A stretch of DNA of 64,000 bases from Limnobacter sp. (GTDB taxonomy: Bacteria; Pseudomonadota; Gammaproteobacteria; Burkholderiales; Burkholderiaceae_B). This document shows, piece after piece, positions 52,612 through 61,148 of this stretch (the first letter of the stretch is position 1; each line of letters begins with the position of its first letter). The notes beneath the pieces were generated by a model. That model saw only the letters and a program-made list of their open reading frames with translations. It made no database searches and was not told the DNA's origin. Location of the stretch: NCBI GenBank assembly GCA_029866125.1, contig JARWZZ010000004.1, positions 186,001-250,000 of the forward strand. Direction: 5' to 3'. Made by a program: the position numbers and the translations under genes.

Positions 52612-54720
52612 GTGGCAACCACAACGTTCGATCTAAATACTCTAAAAACTGGGCTGCTGAACACCAACGTTCGCACCATGGGTGCCCCGATCTTCATCAT
52701 CATGATTTTAGGCATGATGATTTTGCCCCTGCCAGCCTTGGCGCTGGACATGCTGTTTACCTTCAATATCGCGCTGTCGCTGATGGTGATGATTGCGGCG
52801 ATTTACACCACCCGCCCTCTGGATTTTGCATCCTTCCCGACTATTTTGCTGGTTACAACCCTGTTGCGCCTCAGCTTGAACGTGGCTTCAACCCGAGTGG
52901 TGTTGATCAAAGGCCATGAAGGCCCTGACGCTGCGGGTAAGGTGATTGAGGCTTTTGGCCATTTTTTGGTGGGCGGAAACCTGGCTGTTGGTATCGTGGT
53001 TTTTGCGATTTTGATGGTGATTAACTTTGTAGTAATTACCAAAGGTGCTGGCCGTATTGCTGAAGTGTCTGCACGATTTACCTTGGATGCAATGCCCGGC
53101 AAGCAAATGGCGATTGATGCCGACCTGAATGCAGGCTTGATTGCTGAAGACGAAGCCCGCAAGCGCCGTGCTGAAGTGTCTCAAGAAGCGGAATTTTTCG
53201 GTTCCATGGACGGTGCGTCCAAGTTTGTACGTGGCGATGCCACTGCCGGTATTTTCATCCTGATCATCAACGTGGTGGGTGGATTGGCGGTGGGCGTATT
53301 GCAGCATGACATGTCTTTTGGTGAGGCTGGCAAGCTGTACACCATGTTGGCGATTGGTGATGGCTTGGTTGCCCAAATTCCCGCGCTGGTGATTTCCATC
53401 GCAGCCGGTTTGGTGGTGGCCCGCGTGGGTCAAGGTGAAGATTTGGGTACCCAAGTGGGTAACCAGCTGACCAAGTCCCCCCAAGCGATTGCAATTTCCG
53501 CTGGTATTTTGGCCATGATGGGTATGATCCCCGGTATGCCCAACTTTGCGTTTTTGTCATTGGCAGGCGCGATGGGTTACATGTCCTACCGCATGGCAGC
53601 CAACTTGGAAACTGCAAAAACAGCACCCAAACCCGAAGATGACGAAAAAATCAAAGCAGCCACTGCCGACACGCAAGAAGCCACCTGGGACGATTTGGTG
53701 CCTGTGGATTCTGTGGCGTTGGAAGTGGGCTACCGCCTGATTGCGTTGGTGGATACCAAAGACGACGGCAATTTGCTGAAACGCATCAAGGCCATTCGCA
53801 AAAAGTTTGCACAGGAAATTGGCTTTTTGCCCCCAGCCGTGCACCTGCGTGACAATTTGGAACTGCGCCCATCGGTGTACCGAATCCTGTTGAAGGGCGT
53901 GTGCATGGGTGAGGGCGAAGTATTCCCCAACCAGTTTTTAGCCATTAACCCAGGCCGTGTGACCATGCAGCTGCCCGGCCCACAGACTGAAGACCCTGCA
54001 TTTGGTTTGCCAGCCATTTGGATTCAAGAAAACCAGAAAGACCAAGCCGGCGCGGCAGGTTACACCGTGGTGGATGCTTCAACCGTGGTTGCAACTCACT
54101 TGTCGCACATCTTGCAAACTTCTGCTGCCCAATTGTTGGGCCGTACAGAAACACAACAATTGCTGGATCATTTCGGTAAAACAGCACCCAAAGTAGTGGA
54201 AGACTTAACTCCGAAGCTTCTGGATCTGGCTGTAATTCAGAAAGTGTTGCAGAATCTACTGGAAGAGAGTGTTCACATCCGCGACCTGCGCAGCATTTTT
54301 GAAACCATGCTGGAAAACGGTGCCCGGTCAAAGAACCCCTTGGATTTGACCACCGCTGTGCGTATCTCCCTTGGCCGTGCGATTGTGCAAGCCTTGGCCG
54401 GAACGAACGGTGATTTGAACGTACTGGTGTTGGAGCCCCGTTTGGAACAGATGATCAATCAAGCCCAAGCCTCCAGCGGACAAGAACACATTGGTATTGA
54501 CCCCAATTTGGCCGAAACATTGGCCCGCCAAACTGCTGAAGCAGCTGGCCGCCAAGAGCAGCTGGGCCAGCCCCCAGTGATGTTGGTACCCGACGCCTTG
54601 CGTTTGCCAATGGCCCGTTTGCTCAAACGTGCGACCCCCAGTTTGAAGGTGTTGTCGCACAGTGAAATCCCTGAAAATAGAACAATCCGCGTTGCTCAAG
54701 TTGTAGGAGCCAAATCATGA
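52612..54720 (+). CDS. flhA: flagellar biosynthesis protein FlhA
   Basis: Export-gate membrane protein of the flagellar type III apparatus. 702 residues: eight helices in the N-terminal part (from MGAPIFIIMILGMMILPLPALALDMLFTFNIALSLMVMI; the FHIPEP-type region RLSLNVASTRVVLIKGHEGPDAAGKVIEAFG) and a large C-terminal cytoplasmic domain. GTG 52612 is used. A sigma-28 promoter lies just before it. flhB, usually upstream, is not here. The end overlaps flhF by four bases (ATGA). Confidence 0.95.
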   Translation: MATTTFDLNTLKTGLLNTNVRTMGAPIFIIMILGMMILPLPALALDMLFTFNIALSLMVMIAAIYTTRPLDFASFPTILLVTTLLRLSLNVASTRVVLIKGHEGPDAAGKVIEAFGHFLVGGNLAVGIVVFAILMVINFVVITKGAGRIAEVSARFTLDAMPGKQMAIDADLNAGLIAEDEARKRRAEVSQEAEFFGSMDGASKFVRGDATAGIFILIINVVGGLAVGVLQHDMSFGEAGKLYTMLAIGDGLVAQIPALVISIAAGLVVARVGQGEDLGTQVGNQLTKSPQAIAISAGILAMMGMIPGMPNFAFLSLAGAMGYMSYRMAANLETAKTAPKPEDDEKIKAATADTQEATWDDLVPVDSVALEVGYRLIALVDTKDDGNLLKRIKAIRKKFAQEIGFLPPAVHLRDNLELRPSVYRILLKGVCMGEGEVFPNQFLAINPGRVTMQLPGPQTEDPAFGLPAIWIQENQKDQAGAAGYTVVDASTVVATHLSHILQTSAAQLLGRTETQQLLDHFGKTAPKVVEDLTPKLLDLAVIQKVLQNLLEESVHIRDLRSIFETMLENGARSKNPLDLTTAVRISLGRAIVQALAGTNGDLNVLVLEPRLEQMINQAQASSGQEHIGIDPNLAETLARQTAEAAGRQEQLGQPPVMLVPDALRLPMARLLKRATPSLKVLSHSEIPENRTIRVAQVVGAKS

Positions 54721-56177
54721 AATTGAAGAAATTCGTAGCCCCAACCACACGTGAAGCCTTGCAAAAACTGCGGGCCGAGCTGGGTGAGGACGCAATTATC
54801 CTGTCCACCAAGCAAACCGCTGCGGGGACTGAGGTGCTGGCTGCTTCTTCCAACGACATGGACAATCTGACTGTTGGCACGGCTGAGGCTCAAAGGCCCA
54901 GCCCAAAAACTGAAGATGAGGCGCGTTTTACGCCCCCGTCTTGGAGGCAAACCGACCGTCAAGCATTTGAACAGCAACGGACTGCATTGCCCAAGTCGAA
55001 CCAGGTGCCTGCCGCCAAGGAGTCAGAGGCCGTGTACTCACCCAGACCCAAACAAGCTGCCCGCCATGAAGGCTTGGGCGTACAAGCCAGTGCCCCAGCA
55101 AGCGCGAGCACTAACCTGAACCCCAGCTGGCAAGAGCAAAAAACTCCAGCCCATGCGCCGGAGTACCATTTGGCTGACACCCAGGCTGAAATGCTAAGTG
55201 ACATCGGCCGCCAGCGTGCTTTGGCCGCGGGCGATTCCATGGTGCAGGAGCAAGCCCAAGTGCTGGAAGAAATCAAACAAATGCGCCAGCTGATGAAAGA
55301 CCAAATGGCCATGCTGACATGGCGTGATTCCGTGGAGCGCAACCCCTTGCGTGGCGAGGTGTGGAACACATTGAGCAATGCTGGTTTTTCGCCATTGTTT
55401 GCCCGCACAGTGGCTGACAAAATGCCTGAAACCTTGAGCGAAACACAAGTGCAGGACTGGCTTAGCAATGTGCTGAAGCGCAATTTGTCGGTCATTAAAG
55501 CCGACGAAGACATTGTTGAGCGCGGCGGCGCCTGGGCCTTGGTTGGCCCAACCGGAGTGGGTAAAACCACAACCACAGCCAAGCTGGCCGCACGTTGCGT
55601 GGTGAAGTACGGTGCAGACTCACTGGGCTTAATTACCACGGACAGCTACCGTATTGGTGCGCAAGACCAATTGCGCATTTACGGCAAGATTTTAGGCGTG
55701 CAGGTTTACACCGCGCAAAACGATGCAGATTTGGCCCAATTGCGCAGCAGCATGCAGCGCAAGCGCCTGTTGCTGATCGACACGGTGGGCATGGGCCAGC
55801 GTGACACGCGTGTGGGCGAACAAACCCAGATGTTGGTGGACAGCCACGTGAAGCGCTTGCTGTTGTTGAATGGCACCTGCCACCCCGAAACGCTTGAGGA
55901 CGTGGTTACCCATTACAAAAACCGTGGGCTTGAAGGGGCAATCCTGACCAAGCTGGACGAGTCCATCAAACTGGGCGGTGTGTTGGATGTAACCATGCGC
56001 CACAAGTTAAAACTTTATTACATGGCGACCGGTCAACGTGTGCCTGAGGATTTGTTTATCGCTGACCCGCGCGTGTTGGTGCACCGGGCTTTGAAAGCCA
56101 AATCCAGTAGCGCATTTCAGTCGTCTGGAGAGGAATTGAAGTGGAAAATGGCCCAAGTCCCAGCGACTGGTATTTAA
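54717..56177 (+). CDS. flhF: flagellar biosynthesis GTPase FlhF
   Basis: SRP-type GTPase that sets flagellar position and number. N-terminus MKLKKFVAPTTREALQKLRAELGEDAIILSTKQ; a long Pro/Gln-rich variable linker; G domain from about residue 270 with P-loop VGPTGVGKTTTTAKLAAR, TTDSYRIGAQDQLRIYGKILGV, DTVGMGQRD and TKLDESIKLGG. 486 residues. The next gene is FlhG-like with a DQAxxLR start, the partner that stimulates FlhF GTPase. It overlaps flhA by four bases. Confidence 0.94.
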   Translation: MKLKKFVAPTTREALQKLRAELGEDAIILSTKQTAAGTEVLAASSNDMDNLTVGTAEAQRPSPKTEDEARFTPPSWRQTDRQAFEQQRTALPKSNQVPAAKESEAVYSPRPKQAARHEGLGVQASAPASASTNLNPSWQEQKTPAHAPEYHLADTQAEMLSDIGRQRALAAGDSMVQEQAQVLEEIKQMRQLMKDQMAMLTWRDSVERNPLRGEVWNTLSNAGFSPLFARTVADKMPETLSETQVQDWLSNVLKRNLSVIKADEDIVERGGAWALVGPTGVGKTTTTAKLAARCVVKYGADSLGLITTDSYRIGAQDQLRIYGKILGVQVYTAQNDADLAQLRSSMQRKRLLLIDTVGMGQRDTRVGEQTQMLVDSHVKRLLLLNGTCHPETLEDVVTHYKNRGLEGAILTKLDESIKLGGVLDVTMRHKLKLYYMATGQRVPEDLFIADPRVLVHRALKAKSSSAFQSSGEELKWKMAQVPATGI

Positions 56178-56200
56178 TCCCTTCTGTAGACTGTTGAGTT

Positions 56201-56917
56201 ATGGATCAAGCCCGTACTTTGCGTCATTTGCTGGGTCAAAACCAGCAAACTATTCACCCGATACTCGGTGATTTTCAATCCGGTTTCGTCAGCCGGCTTG
56301 CGCGGCAGGTGCTTGCTCAGCATGCCCGCCAAAAGGAAACAGCATTGTTGTTTGATGCGGTGCCAAAAACAGACGAAAAATCCAAACAATTGCCTGATTT
56401 AATCGAGTTTTTCAGTGGCCGTAAATCACTGGAAGATTTGGTGCGATGCGCATCCCCACAGGAATGCTGGGTACCTTCGGCACATGGCTTAAATGCATTG
56501 ATGCACCACCCGCAAGAGGCAGCCCACCTATTGAGCAAATTGCACCGCTTGCCCGTCACTTGTGACAAGCTGTATGCCACACTGCCCACCAAGGCGTGGG
56601 AGTTGGCCAGTCGTTTTGCACCTTTTTCAGACTGGTTTTGGCTGGTACAGCCAACCCCGGCGTCCGTGACCTGTACATTTCAGGCCATTCGTCGCGCATC
56701 TGGGGTGTGCTCAGAGGCACAACATCGTATTATTGTAGTGGGAGGTAAGGGGTCCGGTGAAGCTGATCATGTTTATGCCAGTTTATTGGACACCTCAATG
56801 CCGTTCTTGACTCGACCTTTGCAATATTGTGGGTTTATACCCAAAACTCAGGCAGACGAGGCCTTGGTTAGGGTTGCAAAGGCGATGTGCACATCGGAGC
56901 CAGTTGCGATGGCTTGA
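56201..56917 (+). CDS. FlhG-like protein without an ATPase P-loop
   Basis: 238 residues, in the flhG position between flhF and fliA. It starts MDQARTLRHLL, exactly the DQAxxLR motif by which FlhG stimulates FlhF. Where a MinD-type P-loop (GGKGGVGKT) is expected, the sequence reads ILGDFQSGFVSRLARQV, without the lysines of a deviant Walker A. The remaining pattern follows the MinD fold (LLFDAV; WFWLVQPTPASVTCTFQAIRRA; IIVVGGKGSGE; YCGFIPKT). So it is probably a pseudo-ATPase. A GGKGSGEA stretch near residue 185 falls in the wrong place to be the P-loop. Confidence 0.75.
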   Translation: MDQARTLRHLLGQNQQTIHPILGDFQSGFVSRLARQVLAQHARQKETALLFDAVPKTDEKSKQLPDLIEFFSGRKSLEDLVRCASPQECWVPSAHGLNALMHHPQEAAHLLSKLHRLPVTCDKLYATLPTKAWELASRFAPFSDWFWLVQPTPASVTCTFQAIRRASGVCSEAQHRIIVVGGKGSGEADHVYASLLDTSMPFLTRPLQYCGFIPKTQADEALVRVAKAMCTSEPVAMA

Positions 56918-56942
56918 ACGCCAATTTTTGGAAAATAAGAAC

Positions 56943-57659
56943 ATGTACACAGCGCAGGGAACGATTAAGAAAGACCATCAAATTGACCAGTACATTCCGC
57001 TGGTGCGCCGCCTTGCGCATCATTTGATTGCCAAGTTGCCTGCCTCGGTTCAAATTGACGACCTGATTCAGGCAGGCCTAATCGGTTTGATGGATGCAAT
57101 TAGCCGGTTTGAAGAAGGGCAGGGTGCGCAGTTTGAAACCTATGCCAGCCAGAGGATCCGTGGGTCCATGCTGGATGAGCTTCGATCCGCTGACTGGATG
57201 CCGCGCAGTGTTCGTCAAGCCCAACGCAAAATTGAAACCGCTGTGGTGAAGGCTGAGCAATCCTTAGGCCGTGCCCCCACTGAAGCGGAGGTGGCCAAGC
57301 AAATGGGCCTGCCGCTGGAAGAATACCAAGAAATGCTGTTTGAAAGCCGTGGCGCACAATTGGTGTTTTACGACGACTATGCCGAGGATGGCGATGGCGA
57401 AGGTTACTTGGACCGCCAGATGGACGGTGACGAGACTGCCGACCCCATGGCCATGTTGGGCGATCAACGCTTTCAAGGCGCTTTGGTGGAAGCCATTGCC
57501 AACCTGCCAGAGCGCGAGAAAATGCTAATGGGCTTGTACTATGAGCAGGAACTAAACTTCAGGGAAATTGCAGCGGTGCTGGGCGTGACAGAATCGCGGG
57601 TTTGCCAGCTGCACACCCAAGCTGTTACACGTTTGCGCGGTAAATTACGCGACTTCTAA
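56943..57659 (+). CDS. fliA: RNA polymerase sigma factor FliA (sigma-28)
   Basis: Flagellar sigma factor. ATG 56943 gives 238 residues starting MYTAQGTIKKDHQIDQYIPLVRRLAHHLIAKLP; region 2 DLIQAGLIGLMDAISRFEEGQGAQFETYASQRIRGSMLDELRSADWMPRSVR, region 3 (TEAEVAKQMGLPLEEY), and region 4.2 FREIAAVLGVTESRVCQLHTQAVTRLRGKL. Longer open frame upstream overlaps the FlhG-like gene and is not used. FlgM (60720-61007) is its anti-sigma factor. The FliA-type sites at 52566 and 61055 are likely its targets. Confidence 0.96.
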   Translation: MYTAQGTIKKDHQIDQYIPLVRRLAHHLIAKLPASVQIDDLIQAGLIGLMDAISRFEEGQGAQFETYASQRIRGSMLDELRSADWMPRSVRQAQRKIETAVVKAEQSLGRAPTEAEVAKQMGLPLEEYQEMLFESRGAQLVFYDDYAEDGDGEGYLDRQMDGDETADPMAMLGDQRFQGALVEAIANLPEREKMLMGLYYEQELNFREIAAVLGVTESRVCQLHTQAVTRLRGKLRDF

Positions 57660-57668
57660 ACCAAGGTG

Positions 57669-57697
57669 CCAGTGGCCTACTGGTTAACCCTTTTTTT
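57669..57697 (+). terminator. weak terminator after fliA
   Basis: CCAGT, loop, ACTGG, then after six bases a run of seven T residues, starting 10 bases after the fliA stop. The stem is short. Confidence 0.45.
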
Positions 57698-57705
57698 CAA
57701 TTTTT

Positions 57706-57731
57706 CAGCACTGTGCTGCTATGCAGTGCTG
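57706..57731 (+). repeat. 8-bp inverted repeat between fliA and the kinase gene
   Basis: CAGCACTG and CAGTGCTG with a 10-base spacer. It could be an operator for the kinase gene or an mRNA stem. Confidence 0.45.
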
Positions 57732-57795
57732 GATCAAACCACTTTTACACGGTTAGACTAGACGGATAAAAATCCTGAATGACTGTCGCTGTAAA

Positions 57796-59682
57796 ATGGC
57801 CAAAGAAACCACGAAGAACACGACCTCATCCAAGTTGGATGCTTACAAAAAAAGAATGCGCTTGGCGCTTCTGATTGTAGGCCTTTGTGCAATCGGACCG
57901 ATTGCAATTGCTGCATTCGCAGCCGCTGGGGATTTGGATAAATCTGGCTCCTGGCGGGTTACGTTTTTGCTGACCTTGATTTTGGGCGTGTTGGGTGCCA
58001 TTTTTATGGGTGGCAAACTTCTGAACAACATCATTGACGTCTTGCGATCAACCCTCAATTCCGAAATGAAGCTTCGCCGCTTGATGGAGTTGTCTGGGGA
58101 TTGGTATTGGACTCAAAATGAGAAGCACGAAATCACCCAAATTGTGAACCGCGGATTGGAGCATTACGACCAATCCAAGTCCGGTTACTTGCCGATCGTG
58201 GGTCAAGCCCGGTGGGAGGTCGAAGGTTTGTCATGCTCCACCAAAGGGATGACTTGGGATCAATTACGGCTGATTTTTGACAACCACCAGCCATTTGACC
58301 GCATTGCATTTGATTACCACCCGCAAGGCAAGACCAGGATGATTTTTGAATCCTCCGGCAGGCCCTTGTTTACGCCTGACAACCGTTTTATCGGTTATGA
58401 AGGTGTTTCTTGCAACATCACGCAAAAGGTGCTGAATGAGAGGCTTATGGGCCTTGAACGGCATTTGTTGCAGGGGGTTTTGCTGTCTGCACCGATTGGT
58501 GAGTTAGCCAGTTCTTATGGTCGGGGTCTGAAGGGTTGCTTAAGCCTTGATTGTGAGTTGATGTTGGGCTACAGGGATCGTGAGTCTGACCCTGAATGGC
58601 ACTTGAGGGGCGCACCGCCTGAGTTCCGTATTCGCGAAGCGCAAAGCAGGGCCATTTGGGCAAAACCTGAATCGGCTTGTGAGCCGCTGGATGGCATTGA
58701 AAACTCAAGCCTTATACAAGTGCAGCGCCTGAAAGATGACCGGGTACCTGAACATTGGCGCGAGCAGCTTGGCGTGCAGGTGGTGTGGTTGGTGATGAAA
58801 AAAGCCACTGAGCCGGGCCAAGCCGAGTATTGGATGCTGGTTGCCCAGCGCACGCAAGGCGACCCGCCTAAAGATGATGTGTTGCGAGTGATGGCTGCAC
58901 TTCGTTTACTGGGCTTGTGCCTTGAGCGGCGGGTGTTTGAAGATGAGTTGCAGTCTTTGAACGGTAATTTGGAAAACCGAATTGATGAGCGCACTCGGGA
59001 GCTGACTCAAACCAATTCCGAGTTGGAGGCGTTTACGTACACGGTATCCCATGACCTAAGGGCCCCATTGCGTGCCATTGACGGTTTTTCGAATATTTTA
59101 AGGGAAGATTACGCCAGCCAAATTCCAGCCGATGCGGTGGGCTTGCTGGATAGAATCAGCAACAATGCGCGCCAAATGGGCGGCTTGATCGACGGGCTGC
59201 TGGACTTTTCCCGATTGTTGCGCACCGAGGTGACTCGCATTGAGGTGGACCTGAACCTGATGCTGGAACAGGTGCTGGAGTCCCTGGATGCCCGTCGCCG
59301 CGCCGAGGTGGTGTGCCAAACCATGCCCAAGGTGTTTGCAGACCCGGTGTTGATTCAACAGGTGTGGATGAATCTGATCGACAATGCTTTGAAGTTTTCC
59401 GCCAAGGTGGAGCGGCCCGAGCTTGTGTTGACCTGCGACAAAACGGAGTTTGGCTGGGAGTTTTCAGTCAAGGACAATGGCGCTGGGTTTGACATGAAGT
59501 ATTCAGACAAGCTGTTTAATGTGTTTGAGCGCCTGCACCACAAGAAGGATTTTGATGGCACTGGGGTTGGTTTGGCCATTGTGAAGCGAATCATTGAGCG
59601 CCATGGCGGTCAAATTTGGGCAGACTCCAAACCGGGCGGTGGTGCAAGGTTTACCTTTACATTGGTCAGCCCACCCGTATAG
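57796..59682 (+). CDS. membrane sensor histidine kinase
   Basis: 628 residues. Two helices near residues 20-75 (ALLIVGLCAIGPIAIAAFAAAGDL; VTFLLTLILGVLGAIFMGGKLL), a PAS-like region near 90-230 (MELSGDWYWTQNEKHEITQIV), a coiled coil (EDELQSLNGNLENRIDERTRELTQTNSELE), HisKA with phospho-His near residue 417 (YTVSHDLRAPLRAIDGF), and an ATPase domain with NLIDNALKFSAK, DNGAGFDMKY and GTGVGLAIVKRI. The next gene is a stand-alone receiver. The architecture resembles phytochrome-like kinases with Rcp1-type partners, but no GAF/PHY domain is present. Confidence 0.88.
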   Translation: MAKETTKNTTSSKLDAYKKRMRLALLIVGLCAIGPIAIAAFAAAGDLDKSGSWRVTFLLTLILGVLGAIFMGGKLLNNIIDVLRSTLNSEMKLRRLMELSGDWYWTQNEKHEITQIVNRGLEHYDQSKSGYLPIVGQARWEVEGLSCSTKGMTWDQLRLIFDNHQPFDRIAFDYHPQGKTRMIFESSGRPLFTPDNRFIGYEGVSCNITQKVLNERLMGLERHLLQGVLLSAPIGELASSYGRGLKGCLSLDCELMLGYRDRESDPEWHLRGAPPEFRIREAQSRAIWAKPESACEPLDGIENSSLIQVQRLKDDRVPEHWREQLGVQVVWLVMKKATEPGQAEYWMLVAQRTQGDPPKDDVLRVMAALRLLGLCLERRVFEDELQSLNGNLENRIDERTRELTQTNSELEAFTYTVSHDLRAPLRAIDGFSNILREDYASQIPADAVGLLDRISNNARQMGGLIDGLLDFSRLLRTEVTRIEVDLNLMLEQVLESLDARRRAEVVCQTMPKVFADPVLIQQVWMNLIDNALKFSAKVERPELVLTCDKTEFGWEFSVKDNGAGFDMKYSDKLFNVFERLHHKKDFDGTGVGLAIVKRIIERHGGQIWADSKPGGGARFTFTLVSPPV

Positions 59683-59755
59683 GTGGTAGATGGGTTTACA
59701 ATATGCAATAACAATTGTTACATCTGTCGTAACTTAACGTGAAGGTTTTAGACTC

Positions 59756-60193
59756 ATGGTTGATGTGGTTTTGGTAGACGACAATTCAAATGATGCGGAC
59801 CTTGCACTGCGCGTGGTTCGTAAAACCTCATCCAGCGCAAGCACCGAGCTTTTGGAAGATGGCGAGCGTGCAATTGAGTATTTCAAAAGCCTGATGAATG
59901 AACAACCCGGCGACTCGGGCTTGAATTTGCCCAAATTGCTGTTGCTGGATTTGAAGCTGCCCAAGTTGGACGGGCTTGAGGTGTTGAAGTTTTTACGTTC
60001 GCACAAACAATTTGAGTCTATGCCGATTGTGGTGCTGTCCTCATCCCGCGAAATTAGCGATGTAAAGCGTGCTTATGAATTGGGCGTGAACAGCTTTGCG
60101 GTCAAACCGGTGCAGTTTGACCAATATTTGACGCGTATTTCGGCGTTGGTGTCCTATTGGATGACGATCAACGAATTACCGCGCGGGGCTTAA
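59756..60193 (+). CDS. single-domain response regulator (Rcp1-like)
   Basis: 145-residue CheY-like receiver with no output domain. Acidic pair VVLVDDNSNDADL (residues 8-9), phospho-acceptor Asp65 in LLLLDLKLPKLDGL, and conserved Lys in FAVKPVQF. The longer loop before Asp65 (SLMNEQPGDSGLN) matches Rcp1-type regulators. It lies 73 bases after the kinase gene and overlaps flgN at the 3' end by 26 bases (convergent). Placed inside the flagellar block, it could feed motility, but this is inference. Confidence 0.87.
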   Translation: MVDVVLVDDNSNDADLALRVVRKTSSSASTELLEDGERAIEYFKSLMNEQPGDSGLNLPKLLLLDLKLPKLDGLEVLKFLRSHKQFESMPIVVLSSSREISDVKRAYELGVNSFAVKPVQFDQYLTRISALVSYWMTINELPRGA

Positions 60194-60674
60194 GCCCTGA
60201 GCCTGGGGACATGCCACCCTTGGGGCCGTAAGTGTCGTGCGCACCACCGGTGCCGGTTTGCACTGAGGCGGCAGTTAGGATGGAAATTCGCTCTTGAATG
60301 CCTGCCAACTGTTCAGTGACCAGCTCGCCATTGATGATGTTCAGGCGCTGGGCCTGTTCCAAACTGGATTTCAAAGTTTGAAAAGTACTTGTTAGCTCGG
60401 GTATTCCGTCTGCCAAGCTGGATATCCATGCATTCAAACCCACTAGGTCTTCCGCGTAACCCGCTTGTACCGCCAGTTTGCTGTTGGACTGGAATCGTTT
60501 TTCCAGCTCAAACATCAAGCCTTCTTTTTTCAAAGCAAGGTCTGACAGCCGTTGAGTTTCCATTCGGATCAGGCTGCTTTGCTCCTCCAGCAACACATCC
60601 ACAAGTTGCATGGCCAGCTCGCATTCTTGTGCCAGCTCTTTATACAAAGTTTTTGGTGTGATGGTGTGGGGCAT
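60168..60674 (-). CDS. flgN: flagellar chaperone FlgN
   Basis: Type III export chaperone for hook-filament junction proteins FlgK and FlgL. Almost entirely helical (LYKELAQECELAMQLVDVLLEEQSSLIRMETQRLSDLALKKEGLMFELEKR is the family's start), with a Gly/Pro-rich tail (GGAHDTYGPKGGMSPGSG). 168 residues. Downstream of flgM by 45 bases on the same strand. Its 3' end overlaps the response regulator gene by 26 bases. Confidence 0.85.
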   Translation of the reverse strand: MPHTITPKTLYKELAQECELAMQLVDVLLEEQSSLIRMETQRLSDLALKKEGLMFELEKRFQSNSKLAVQAGYAEDLVGLNAWISSLADGIPELTSTFQTLKSSLEQAQRLNIINGELVTEQLAGIQERISILTAASVQTGTGGAHDTYGPKGGMSPGSGLKPRAVIR

Positions 60675-60719
60675 AGTTCCGTCCTGATTAGTTCAAACCA
60701 ATGCACTCATGTGAGTGCA

Positions 60720-61007
60720 TTAGCGCTGACCCAGCAGCTCTTTCGCGCTGCGGATAATTCCTTCTGCCACTGCTTCAGGGTTGACCTCAAAACGGCCTTC
60801 CGTGATTGCTTGGCGAATCTGTTCTACTTTGGCCGCGTCAAAGGGGGCTTCTGAGGCGTTTATGCCGTCAAATTTCCCTGAAAACTTGGCCACTGCGCCT
60901 TCTTGAGCGGTTTGCTCAAGGCTTTTTGTCTGTGTTGCTTTGGCCCCACCTTGCGGTTTGGTCAGTTTGTCTAAAGCACCAGAGTCTAGATTGCCGTTGA
61001 TTTTCAT
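60720..61007 (-). CDS. flgM: negative regulator of flagellin synthesis, FlgM
   Basis: Anti-sigma-28 factor, 95 residues, beginning MKINGNLDSGALDKLTKPQGG and carrying the C-terminal helical binding part AAKVEQIRQAITEGRFEVNPEAVAEGIIRSAKELL. It is held until the hook is complete, then secreted so that FliA is released. A sigma-28-type promoter precedes it. flgN follows. Confidence 0.93.
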   Translation of the reverse strand: MKINGNLDSGALDKLTKPQGGAKATQTKSLEQTAQEGAVAKFSGKFDGINASEAPFDAAKVEQIRQAITEGRFEVNPEAVAEGIIRSAKELLGQR

Positions 61008-61054
61008 GGTTTTTCTCCGCTAGGGCAGAGCCTAAAAGTTTATCGTCTGACTTT

Positions 61055-61081
61055 ATAACGGTCGGTTCTGCTATAACTTTA
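61055..61081 (-). promoter_or_regulatory. sigma-28 promoter of flgM-flgN
   Basis: On the minus strand TAAAGTTA, 11 bases, ACCGTTAT. The -35 has one mismatch to TAAAGTTT; the -10 is three from GCCGATAA. It lies about 48 bases before the flgM ATG and would form the feedback loop of FliA with its anti-sigma factor. Confidence 0.6.
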
Positions 61082-61148
61082 ACTAATTCTTTGCAGATTA
61101 ACCAATCATTTTCCAAGCATGACTATATAACGGCATTTCTATTAGACA

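Noticed and set aside
56750-56785. GGKGSGEA stretch in the FlhG-like protein as a Walker A motif
   Set aside because: It lies near residue 185 in a late strand of the fold, lacks GKT/S, and is in the wrong position for the MinD-type P-loop.
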